Below, one piece after another: positions 43,555-53,039 of a stretch of DNA of 64,000 nt. Under the pieces are notes generated by a model, which worked only from the letters and a program-made list of their open reading frames with translations, was not told the DNA's origin and did not search any database. Every line of letters starts with the position of its first letter. Positions within the stretch are counted from its first letter, which is position 1. This stretch comes from Mastigias papua (taxonomy: Eukaryota > Cnidaria > Scyphozoa > Rhizostomeae > Mastigiidae), in NCBI GenBank assembly GCA_964019165.1, contig OZ025277.1:10773534-10837533 (forward strand). The letters run 5' to 3'. Made by a program: the position numbers and the translations under genes.

Positions 43555-44425
43555 GTTTTTCAAAGGAGGATTTCCCCCCGAAAATGTTATCAGACTTCTA
43601 CAAAACTGAATTGCCATCATTCCACATATGTAGTTTCTAAATATAAGAAGAGAAAATCAAATTATATTAACGCGTACTTTAAAATTAGCTGGGCGACTAA
43701 ACCGGTATAGGATCTAAGGAGCGCTAAACTATGCGTTTTTCAAAGGAGGGCTTGCCCCCCGAAAAGTAATCAGAATTCTACAAAATTGAAATGCCATCAT
43801 TCCACATATGTACTCTCTAAATATATGAAGAGAAAGTCAAATTATATTAACGCGTAATTCAAAATTAGCTGGGCGACTAAACCGGTATAGGATCTGAGGA
43901 GCGGTGAACTACGCGTTTTTCAAAGGAGAGTTTACCCCCCGAAAAGTTATCAGAATTCTACAAAACTGAAATGCCATCATTCCACATATGTACTCTCTAA
44001 ATATATGAAGAGAAAGTCAAATTATATTAACGCGTAATTCAAAATTAGCTGGGCGACTAAACCGGTATAGGATCTGAGGAGCGGTGAACTACGCGTTTTT
44101 CAAAGGAGAGTTTACCCCCCGAAAAGTTATCAGAATTCTACAAAACTGAAATGCCATCATTCCACATATGTAGTCTCTAAATATATGAAGAGAAAATCAA
44201 ATTATATTAACGCGTACTTTAAAATTAGCTGGGCGACTAAACCGGTATAGGATCTGAGAGGCATTAAAATTGGCGTTTTTCAAAGGAGAGTTTACCCCCC
44301 GAAAAGTTATCAGAAGTCTACAAAAGCGAAATGCCATCATTCCACATATGTAGTCTCTAAATATATGAAGAGAAAATCAAATTATATTAACGCGTACTTT
44401 AAAATTAGCTGGGCGACTAAACTGA
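43555..44425 (-). repeat. Right-arm array: five 180-bp units in inverted orientation
   Basis: The inverse phrase AAATTAGCTGGGCGACTAAA recurs every 180 bp near 43682, 43862, 44042, 44222 and 44402. Together with the left array it forms the arms of the foldback element. The equal copy number in both arms suggests the arms are homogenised or duplicated as a block. Confidence 0.95.
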
Positions 44426-44708
44426 TACAGTACTTGGATTAGGCCGTAGAAACGTTGACGCGGCTCGGAGTAGGACATGCCAAAAAAGAAAATTTCGACC
44501 TAAAAATCGCATTGACACATGTTGAAAAACACATATTCATATAAAGCGAAGGTTCTACTTCTGATTTATATATTCTGTGGTGAAATCTGCAGTTGAAATT
44601 CGACAAACCAGCAGAAATGATCTACTGAAATTCGTAGGCTATTCCGGAAGTTTACTGTAAACTGACTGCAAACTGACCGTAAACTGGAGGTCGATCGGTT
44701 ACTCATAG

Positions 44709-47700
44709 TTGACTGCACGCTTGACTAACCCAGGATAACCTATTATTCAGTACGAGAATCGCGACAAGAAATAAAGACATTTTATTGTCTTTGTAGATGT
44801 ATTTTAATTTCGACAAATAACCTATTGTGTAGAAAACGAATCACTTCGTGATTTTGTCTGGGTAATGCGGGGTTATTTGGAAAGTTTCATTTTTGAATTT
44901 GTGGTTGTATAGATTTGTCTCAGGCCTGACATACACGGTCCTTTTGTTACAATAACTCACAAGTTTCCACCTATTAACCAAGTAGGATTAGGACAATTTG
45001 ATGCGTGACTTCTGTTTAAGACATCCTCTTGTGCATCAATTACTCCCTAAATAGATAGAGAAGTACAGACGGTTGGTGTTTTTTCATATACACAATAATA
45101 TGCTATTTCTCTAGTTATTTTCGTTCTTTTCATCACGGGAAAACCTATACAAAGTATATGTTTTGGCTTTATAGTTCTGGTATTTACAGTGAACTGAAAA
45201 TGCAAGGCGATTACACCTGGAATAGCTAGATAGAGATATGGCAATGGAAGCAGATTGCCCCAGGCCCAAGAGCCTGAGAATGGGGCCAGAGTTATGAAAC
45301 AATTCTTTGGCGATTGAATCAACTATGAAACTTCACATTGACCTCATAAGGGGCCACTTGTTTCCATTTGCCATTTCATCCAAGACAACTCTTGCAACTC
45401 TTGCAGTTTGGTAGGGGCTTCCTGTACATTACCCTAAATCTTCAAACTACCCCTTTCAAATAAGTCCCCCACTAGAACTTCAAATCATTAACAATCTTCC
45501 TCATCATAGAGGCCCCATTCACAGATGATGATGAATACCCTATATGATGATGAATCAACTGATGCCCGCATGTAGGTCATTGTGTTTACATTATTGAGCA
45601 AATTCCCTACCTCTTTGATCTCAGTGACAATATTTGTTCAATATGACACTGTATAAACAAGAGAGTTTCTGTCTGTTTGGGTAATGCTTTTTTATGTTTT
45701 GGCCTGATTCTACAAAGTCAGTTGGAACAAAAGATTTCTTTTCACCTGTCAAAAGCACAAAAACCTGTCTGATTTCGCTTGAGTTTTGAACATGTCCATT
45801 GTTTAGAAGAAAGAAATTGAAAACATTATGACTTGCAATGTGTCAAAGACAGTCTTGTTTTCTAGTGTTTTTGACAGCCACTAGGTGAAAACGGAGGAAA
45901 AAAGGACCTTGTATTTCAGGCTTGAGGGATATATACATTTGACTTAAACATGGGTTAATTTTTACCAAAGTCTTGAGTAACACAACATAATAACTTGTTG
46001 ACTTGTCAGTTAAACAGCTTATTTCAAACCTCTGTTAGGACACTAGATTGCATATAGTCATCTTAGGAGATAAGCATTGTTAAATGAAAAGAAGTGTGTT
46101 ACAAATCAGCCCTAGAAAATATAGTCTTCATTATCTAGAGGACAAAAAATCAAACTGTCTCTCCTTGGAACCAGCCATGGTTGTTCCTCTGGGACAGGGA
46201 AAAACATCTGGCAAGTGAAGACAGCTACCATAACTAAATTTAAGAGGTCCGCTGTCTTATGGCTCTCAGAAATGCTTCATAAGCAAGTTGCATAGCTCAG
46301 CATTTCTCTTCCAGCATTCTTGAAACTGCCATTTGCCAAGGACTTGATTCACTCTTCAGCCTCTCCACTTATACAGTGATGCATGATCCTTGCCTTTGGC
46401 ATTTGTGAAATTCAGGTCAACAGGTCATGTAAAGTGCAGGTCGCACTGGCAGCTACTTGTATTTTCATGAGAAGGCCATTCAGTTCAATCTATGTCATAT
46501 GGAAGCTAGGCTAGAAGCCATTAATGAAGTCATGAATGAATCTGAGAATATTTCCATATAATAATATGATAACTTGGTCAAGCAGTGATGCATGTCTATA
46601 TCAATATGCAATAATCAGATTGCCATGTGCTTATTTGTAACTAGCTAAGGATTTTTTAGTTTGAAAGAATTTTCTAGGGAACACCTCAGGCAATATTTTA
46701 TTGTAATTAAAATTCGGTATCTTGATTTCTCACTCTTATATATAAAGCAAGTTTTGAAGTTGGCTGCATTTTTTAATATTTTTGGGACACATTGTGTTGT
46801 ATGGGCATTTCGATCATCCCTAGACTTGAAACATTTGGCAAAAAAACATGGGGATTAATTTCCAAGATAGAGATGATGTCACATTTATTAGCAGTGTCTG
46901 ACCCTACCTTCGCCATCTCCACAATGTCATGGAATCAAAACCAACAAAGAGCAGCAGTATAACATTGAACTGCCAAATGAAATATTTTGAAACAATATGA
47001 GTACAGTCTTTCACAACGGGGTTCTAAAACATATGTTTTATAAATAACATAAGTGATCTGGATTACTCCAACTTCCCCACATTCCATATTCCCCAATGGC
47101 CAATATTTATAAGTGTATGTGTGCCTCTCCATTTCGCCTTTCCAGTAGTTCTTCTCTCTTTATTTAGTCAAGTCCTGATTTACACTGTTTTCTCAGCTTT
47201 CTATTCCCTCTCTTGACAATCAGTTAGTACTAGCAAACTGTGTGGAATTGAAAAGCAACAAAATGCAGCAGGTGGATGCAAGCCTTTCCCACAACCTTCG
47301 CCACTTAAAAACTTCCAAGTAACTTTATGTAGTGTGCCATGGTCTGCATTTTACTTGACCTAGTGACCTGCATTTTACAATTGCCACCTTGTCCTAGGCT
47401 ACTGTTGAAGCATAAAAACTGCTAAGTTATGGCATAACTATACCTATTCAGGCCTTTTCATTTCACATGAGCGATCACTCATGATCATGTTAGCACACAC
47501 GCAAACCACACCACAGGAGCTTTTAATCACTCACACAAAATGGTAAACCTTGGCCATTTAAGAACTTCCTAGCAACTTTCTGTTGTGTGCCATGATCAGC
47601 ATTTCACTTGACCTAGTCACCTGTATTTTACAGCCGCTTATTGTTGAAGCATAAAAATTGCTAAGTTATCAAATAAAAATTCCTATTTCCTTTTTGATTA

Positions 47701-48111
47701 AGTAACTTGCCCTTCATCCAAAGCATGGGTGTTGAGTCCATATGATTTCAGATGATATAGAATTGGAGAGGGGAGTAGCAATTTTTTCTTAACATGCCTT
47801 TCTCAATCTTATTGAGGTATTTGCTCTTCTTATGTACTCTTAGGAATCAGTTCTGCATTTCCAAATTCTTACTTTTTAATTGTCTTTTTAGAGTCCTTTT
47901 TTCCTCCTTCTCAGAAGTACATATCAATAAAAATGAGTGATTTTATGCTTTTTTCAAATCCAAGACAAAATGTAATCTTATTACTCACCTGACCCATTTC
48001 ATGGAAATAACACATGCCCAAAAAATTCTGAAATCAATCAATTTCTTCTAAAAATCAGGTCTACATGTAATTTGATGCCACATGCTTCTGACTTGATGAC
48101 ACAAAACTTAC
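44709..48111. other. Intergenic region without a supported gene
   Basis: The sequence is AT-rich and all frames are short. Fragments near 45430-45540 resemble the 'aataagtccccc' words of the TACCGTAA repeat family. A diverged tandem duplication is noted separately at 47.3-47.7 kb. Confidence 0.5.
47299..47690. repeat. Diverged tandem duplication, offset about 250 bp
   Basis: Blocks at 47299-47460 and 47552-47690 share 'gtgtgccatg.tc.gcattt.acttgacctagt.acctg.attttaca' and 'tgttgaagcataaaaa.tgctaagttat'. No coding frame is conserved between the copies. Confidence 0.6.
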
Positions 48112-48117
48112 TGACTG

Positions 48118-48330
48118 CAGGCCTTTCAATGAGACGCGCGCGATTGCGCATGAGCGCACAGGCACGCGCCCAGCTCAGTTCACGCGCTCGATTTGTCACT
48201 CACGCCAGCTTTATGAAAAATATACATCCAAGTACTAAGGAAAGCTCAAAAAATTGAAGCTTTAGCGCGCGCAAACTATCCCACGCGCGCGATTGGCAGT
48301 GCGTGTCTAATTTACTCATTGAAAGGCCTG
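48118..48330. mobile_element. Short GC-rich MITE
   Basis: The 213-bp element has 16-bp perfect inverted ends CAGGCCTTTCAATGAG. Direct copies of TGACTG flank it (48112-48117 and 48331-48336). The interior has many GCGC and CACGCG words, unlike the AT-rich surroundings. CAGG-type ends suggest hAT, although hAT duplications are 8 bp and only 6 match here. Confidence 0.65.
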
Positions 48331-48530
48331 TGACTGTGGGTACCTTTAGGGGGAATTGCAACAGCAAGTAAATTGGATAGTGAAATGGTGAAATTCTGAG
48401 TAATTTCATGTTGACATTAAATTCTACTTTAGTAAAATTAGCATTTCTTTTCAACTGCTGTGTACAAAGTGCTCTTACTGTATGGTAAGTTTGTGGACAT
48501 TTATATTTGTAAAGACATATGTCTTGATAT

Positions 48531-48738
48531 TGATAAGATTGTAGACGTGGAAGTCATAATAAGAGAGTGGCCATTCGCAATGCAACTATAATCAATACTG
48601 AATAAAGAATCGTAAACAATCATAAATCATATGTATGGCATGTTGATATATATTTAATCTTATTAATTACTGAAAGTCATGTCCTGGTGAGTCTATGATC
48701 TGTTATAATTATGGTGACTCGAGGTTGTTTGCCTAACA
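48531..48738 (-). repeat. Copia 3' LTR
   Basis: 208-bp repeat beginning TGATAAGATTGTAGACGTGG and ending ...GTTTGCCTAACA on the plus strand, matching the copy at 52599-52806. Confidence 0.95.
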
Positions 48739-49437
48739 CGCCCCCTCAATCTCGAGTCCTTGTAGGATATTGTGTAATTGCTCTTTGCCAAGTGGTTTTG
48801 TTAACATATCTGCTAAATTGTTCTTTGTACTAACGCACTCGAAAATAATGTCCTTCTGTTCCCGTACGAAATGGTACCTCACATCAATGTGTTTCGTGCG
48901 TTGGTGTTGTTTAGATCTTTCGCTCGTAAGTGCAATTGCTCCCTGATTGTCACAGAATAGCGTAGTTGGTATTAGCTGAGGTATCTCCATTGCTGAGCAT
49001 AAGGATCGTAAGTAAATGATTTCCTTTGTGGCCTCAGCAAGTGCCATATACTCAGCTTCGCAAGAAGACAATGCGACTGTATGTTGTTTCTTCGATTTCC
49101 ATGATATCGGCGCACTTCCGAGAGTAATTACGAATCCCGATGTTGATCGGCGATCTTCAGAGTCATTTGCCCAGTCGGAATCGGTATATGCTGTCAGTGC
49201 TGCATCTGTCGGCGTGAATTTCAGAGAAAATGATTTTGTCCCTTTAATATAGCGCAATACTCTCTTTAAAGCTGTAATATGTAATGTTGATGGCTTTTCC
49301 AGGTGTTGAGATAACTTGGAAACAATAAAGCTTAGATCTGGTCTCGTTGCTGTAGCTAAATATACAATACTCCCGATTGCTTGACGAAAAGGGAAATTCG
49401 GCGCTGTTTCATTCTCGTTTCTCGGCTTTAAACGAGA
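48733..49437 (-). CDS. Copia RNase H segment in shifted frame
   Basis: This continues the polyprotein after the frameshift: 'LKPRNENETAPNFPFRQAIG', 'VYLATATRPDLSFIVSKL', then RNase H with 'TAYTDSDWANDSEDRRSTSG', 'SCEAEYMALAEATKE' and 'HIDVRYHFVREQKD'. It ends near 48733, just inside the 3' LTR. By itself it has no plausible start codon. Confidence 0.9.
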   Translation of the reverse strand, partial: SRLKPRNENETAPNFPFRQAIGSIVYLATATRPDLSFIVSKLSQHLEKPSTLHITALKRVLRYIKGTKSFSLKFTPTDAALTAYTDSDWANDSEDRRSTSGFVITLGSAPISWKSKKQHTVALSSCEAEYMALAEATKEIIYLRSLCSAMEIPQLIPTTLFCDNQGAIALTSERSKQHQRTKHIDVRYHFVREQKDIIFECVSTKNNLADMLTKPLGKEQLHNILQGLEIEGAC

Positions 49438-52400
49438 TCTTTCTCGGCTGGTGTAGTTACGGGATTGCATTCTGACATTCCGAAGCGTTCTAAGATAGCT
49501 TCACAGTATCGGTGCTGACTCATTATGTAATTTCCATCAGCGAGCTTACGAAAATCTATACCAAGAAACCATGTTAATGGTCCGCGGTCATCCATCTGAA
49601 ATTTGTCTCGTAACAGGTCTTTTATCTCAGAAATTAAGGCAAGTGTTTTGCTACAGATCAGTATGTCATCAACCCAGAATAACACAATAACATATTCGTT
49701 GTTCACAGTACGAGTATATATGCATTGATCAATTGCATTCGGTGTAAATCCCTTTGACTTAAGGAAATTTGTAAGAGTACTATGCCAATTCCGACCGCTT
49801 TGTTTGAGACCATAGAGTGATTTTCGTAAATGACAGGTAAGTTTTTGTTCACCGTACGATTGCTGTTCGTATCCTGTAGGTTGTTGAATATAAATGTCCT
49901 TATCGATCGGAGCATTTAAATACGCCCCCTTCACGTCCATTTGATGTATATGTAACTTTTCGTTGGTAGCTTTCTGCAGTAAAGTACGAATTGACGTAAA
50001 TCGTGTTGTCGGAGAATATGTTTCGTCATAATCAAGGCCTTGAATTTGAGAATATCCTCGGGCAACATACCTTGCTTTGTACTGCACCTTTCCCGGCTCT
50101 TTTCCTTGTTTTATGGTATAAATCCAGCGACCTTTTGTCTCTACACGATTTTCCGGTAATGGTATGACATCCCATGTTTTATTGTGGTTTAAGGACTGTA
50201 TTTCATTGTCCATTGCAGCTTTCCACTTTTCTGCATCTTCCGATTTTACTGCTTCTTCATAAGTAGTTGGAATAGTAGGAATTACAGCGTACGCGTAGTC
50301 AACATTTGCCGTAAGGTAATAATCTTTGAAATGCTTAGGCGGCTGTATGTCCCGTTGTGGCCTTTTCTCAGCAATTGTTGTTTCTGGTGCACTGTCCTGT
50401 AATTCTGAACTCGGGCTATCGTCTCCTGCCATGGTATTTTCTTTATTAGCAGTTTCGGGCGATATTATTATTTCATCAGGTTCGTCAGAGGGCTGATTGA
50501 GAAATATAACATTGCGTGATGTTATTACTTTGTTCTGTTGGTTCAGAATGTAATGGCATTTACTACGTTGATTGATTCCAAGATATTTTCCTTCCTTTCC
50601 GCGTGTTTGAAGCTTTTGTTTTGATCCTTCATTGTAAATTAGACATGGTAAACCAAATTGATGTATATTTCGCATGTCTGGTTTAATGCCTGTAAATAGC
50701 TCGTATGCCGTTGAAGCTGTCCTTCTCTGATAACTCCTGTTTCGCAAGTATTGTGCATGTTTTACAGCATACATCCAAAACGATTTGGGTATCATTGCAT
50801 CACTTCGTAAGCAACGAGCCATTTCAAGTAAGCTTCGCCAGCTTCGTTCGCTCTTGCCGTTTTGGTAAGGTGAATGTGGCGCTGTCAAGGTGTGTTTTAT
50901 GCCGTTGTCGCGAAGAACTGTTTCAAATGCTTGGGATACGTATTCCCCTCCGTTGTCGCTATGTATTTCTTTCGGACGACCAATTGGTGCAACGTCAGCT
51001 ATAAATTGCTTCAAGGCATTGTATGCTTCATCCTTTGTGCGTAGAAAATACACAAATAACATGCTCGAGTGTTCGTCTATAAAGTTGATAATGTATTTAT
51101 ATCCTTCCCTCGAGGTTGGGGTAATAGGACCGCATATGTCCGTATGTACGCGTTCAAGAGGTTGTTTTGCATGTGTTGTGTACTCGTCTGATGATTTAGG
51201 CTGCTTTGTTATCTTGTTTTCCTTGCATGTCTTGCACTTCAAAGGTATTTGTTTGCTATTGCTCTGAGTAATATTCATCCCTGTTGTAGTAGATTGTAAT
51301 CGAATAATATCGTCGTAATTCATATGGCCCAGTGTTTTATGCCATTCCTCCAATGTTCTAGTAGTACAAGCAATATCGTTACTATTTGGAAGAAAATATA
51401 GTTTTCCACGTCGTTCTAAGTTGAAAGTTGTTTTCCCAGCACATAATGTTGCAGATTCTTTTGCAAAAACAATCTTTGCTCCATTTTCGATAGCTGCTCT
51501 CACTGAAAATAAACTTGTAGGGAAAATCGGGGCCAGTAGTGCATTTTTCAAAGTTATGTTATGTGGTATTCCGTTTGAATCAACGATTGTGAATTTTGCT
51601 GTACCTTTAGCGATTGCGATCTTGTTACTGCGCTTTCCGTCTGCCAATTCTATAAAATGTTTGTCTGGTATGAAAGTATCGTCGTATGAAGTAAAATGCT
51701 TCTTATCATTTATTATATGACACGTAGCTCCGCAATCCACGAGAAGTCTTTCTGAACGTTCATTTGCTGTACCCTGGTGTGTAGTAATAAATGAAAAATC
51801 TGCATCAACTGATAATGAGTGAGCGGACGATTGTTTCTTCTTAAAACATACACTTTCCACATGTCCTGGTTTGTGGCAAAAGTTGCATTTAAGTCTGGAC
51901 TTCGAGCGGCAATCTTTTGATTTGTGTCCTATTTTACTGCAAGATAAACATTGTACGTTACCTTGTGTTGTAGTCGTAGACGAATGTTTTCCGAATTTTT
52001 GTGCTTTACTCGCCATAGCTGAAGAATTAGCGGGTGAACGCAAGGCTTCTGTATTGGCGTAATTTGTTAATGCTGCCTTGAATTCTGTTAGCGTTTTGTA
52101 CTTGTCAAGTTGGGTGTGTACAACGACAAATGGCTTAAATGCCTCGGGTAATCCTTTCAAAATCATTGCGATCACTAAGTTGTCCGTTATGGTTTCGCCT
52201 GCACTTCGTAGGCCGGTGGACGCTCGTTCCGCGCGAATAATATAGTCCGTTACATCTTCCTCGCAGGCCATGTTTAAAGTCGTCAATTCCTCATATAATG
52301 TAAGGACTCTTGGTTTTTCCGTGCTAGCGTAATGGTTCTTGAGGACCTTGAATGCTTCTCTGCCATTATTTGCTGTATCGCTCATAATGAGTTGCAAGGA

Positions 52401-52625
52401 TCGCTCATCTAAAACCTGAACCAATTCTGCATATGCCCTTCGGTTCTTTTCTGCAAAATCGTCGCCTTCTTCGTTCCCTGTTATAGCGTCGTATACGCCT
52501 TTGTCGACAGTGTAAAGGTAATTGGTGAACCGTGTCTCCCATACTGTAAAAGATTCTGGATCGCCATTAAAATATATACGGGTCCTGGGCCCATAACCTG
52601 ATAAGATTGTAGACGTGGAAGTCAT
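49428..52625 (-). CDS. Copia Gag-protease-integrase-RT polyprotein, truncated by frameshift
   Basis: From the ATG at 52625: Gag of the UBN2/retrotran type ('VWETRFTNYLYTVDKGVYDA', 'MACEEDVTDYIIRAERAS'), CCHC knuckles ('CLSCSKIGHKSKDC' and 'CNFCHKPGHVESVC'), aspartic protease ('LLVDCGATCHIIND', near residue 295), GAG-pre-integrase ('EEWHKTLGHMNYDDIIRL'), integrase ('VHTDICGPITPTSREGY', 'IHSDNGGEYVSQAF', 'PYQNGKSERSWRSL') and reverse transcriptase ('HIHQMDVKGAYLNAPIDKDI', 'VLFWVDDILICSK'). The frame stops at TAA near 49428. The neighbouring frame continues without a gap, consistent with loss of one T. An alternative in-frame ATG at 52691 adds 22 residues. Confidence 0.93.
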   Translation of the reverse strand: MTSTSTILSGYGPRTRIYFNGDPESFTVWETRFTNYLYTVDKGVYDAITGNEEGDDFAEKNRRAYAELVQVLDERSLQLIMSDTANNGREAFKVLKNHYASTEKPRVLTLYEELTTLNMACEEDVTDYIIRAERASTGLRSAGETITDNLVIAMILKGLPEAFKPFVVVHTQLDKYKTLTEFKAALTNYANTEALRSPANSSAMASKAQKFGKHSSTTTTQGNVQCLSCSKIGHKSKDCRSKSRLKCNFCHKPGHVESVCFKKKQSSAHSLSVDADFSFITTHQGTANERSERLLVDCGATCHIINDKKHFTSYDDTFIPDKHFIELADGKRSNKIAIAKGTAKFTIVDSNGIPHNITLKNALLAPIFPTSLFSVRAAIENGAKIVFAKESATLCAGKTTFNLERRGKLYFLPNSNDIACTTRTLEEWHKTLGHMNYDDIIRLQSTTTGMNITQSNSKQIPLKCKTCKENKITKQPKSSDEYTTHAKQPLERVHTDICGPITPTSREGYKYIINFIDEHSSMLFVYFLRTKDEAYNALKQFIADVAPIGRPKEIHSDNGGEYVSQAFETVLRDNGIKHTLTAPHSPYQNGKSERSWRSLLEMARCLRSDAMIPKSFWMYAVKHAQYLRNRSYQRRTASTAYELFTGIKPDMRNIHQFGLPCLIYNEGSKQKLQTRGKEGKYLGINQRSKCHYILNQQNKVITSRNVIFLNQPSDEPDEIIISPETANKENTMAGDDSPSSELQDSAPETTIAEKRPQRDIQPPKHFKDYYLTANVDYAYAVIPTIPTTYEEAVKSEDAEKWKAAMDNEIQSLNHNKTWDVIPLPENRVETKGRWIYTIKQGKEPGKVQYKARYVARGYSQIQGLDYDETYSPTTRFTSIRTLLQKATNEKLHIHQMDVKGAYLNAPIDKDIYIQQPTGYEQQSYGEQKLTCHLRKSLYGLKQSGRNWHSTLTNFLKSKGFTPNAIDQCIYTRTVNNEYVIVLFWVDDILICSKTLALISEIKDLLRDKFQMDDRGPLTWFLGIDFRKLADGNYIMSQHRYCEAILERFGMSECNPVTTPAEKDLV

Positions 52626-52806
52626 AATAAGAGAGTGGCCATTCGCAATGCAACTATAATCAATACTGAATAAAGAATCGTAAACAATCATAAATCATAT
52701 GTATGGCATGTTGATATATATTTAATCTTATTAATTACTGAAAGTCATGTCCTGGTGAGTCTATGATCTGTTATAATTATGGTGACTCGAGGTTGTTTGC
52801 CTAACA
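52599..52806 (-). repeat. Copia 5' LTR with promoter-like TATA and gag start codons
   Basis: On the minus strand a TAAATATATAT box (near 52710-52720) precedes ATG codons at 52691 and 52625, both inside the LTR and in frame with gag. The first transcribed bases are expected about 25-30 bp after the TATA box. Confidence 0.85.
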
Positions 52807-52811
52807 GATAT

Positions 52812-53039
52812 TATCTGACAGGATTGAAAACTGTACCTAAGTCTAAAGTCACGTGAGTCACAAAATGGAAAGAAATAGTTTTCTGATTTCTACCAAATTC
52901 AACACTTTCTCACAATTATTTGATTATCAAGAACTACTGTCTATAGCTGCTAGCACACAAAAAGTTGATTTGGTTTGATGTACTTTCTTTTCAAGAAAAG
53001 ACCCTCAACTTTTTCACGTGAGTAACAATTATCTATGAA
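52812..53039. other. Short spacer
   Basis: Unique AT-rich sequence between the Copia element and decayed LINE sequence. No feature seen. Confidence 0.4.

Larger units (their letters stand above)
28981..44699. mobile_element. Foldback-type (Mutator-like?) element with nested insertions, 15.7 kb
   Basis: The outer ends, ACCGATCGACCTCCAGTTTA... at 28981 and the inverse ending at 44699, are flanked by the 9-bp duplication TACTCATAG (28972-28980 and 44700-44708). The arms are about 1.35 kb once later inserts are removed. Each contains about 280 bp of unique sequence, five 180-bp tandem units, a spacer, and a more diverged inner unit. Nine-bp duplications and long inverted arms suggest a Mutator-like foldback element, but no matching transposase is present, so it is non-autonomous. 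A LINE tail, a BEL/Pao element, a small MITE, a P-type element and a hAT-like element have inserted within it. Confidence 0.85.
48531..52806 (-). mobile_element. Complete Ty1/Copia LTR retrotransposon
   Basis: The 4276-bp element has two 208-bp LTRs (48531-48738 and 52599-52806) that look identical by eye, TG...CA ends and a 5-bp duplication GATAT (48526-48530 and 52807-52811). Directly inside the 5' LTR is GGTTATGGGCCCAGGA on the minus strand. It is complementary to the anticodon-stem region of initiator tRNA-Met, the internal primer type known from Drosophila copia. A purine tract (GAGGGGGCG) abuts the 3' LTR. One base-level frameshift interrupts the polyprotein near 49440. Confidence 0.96.
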
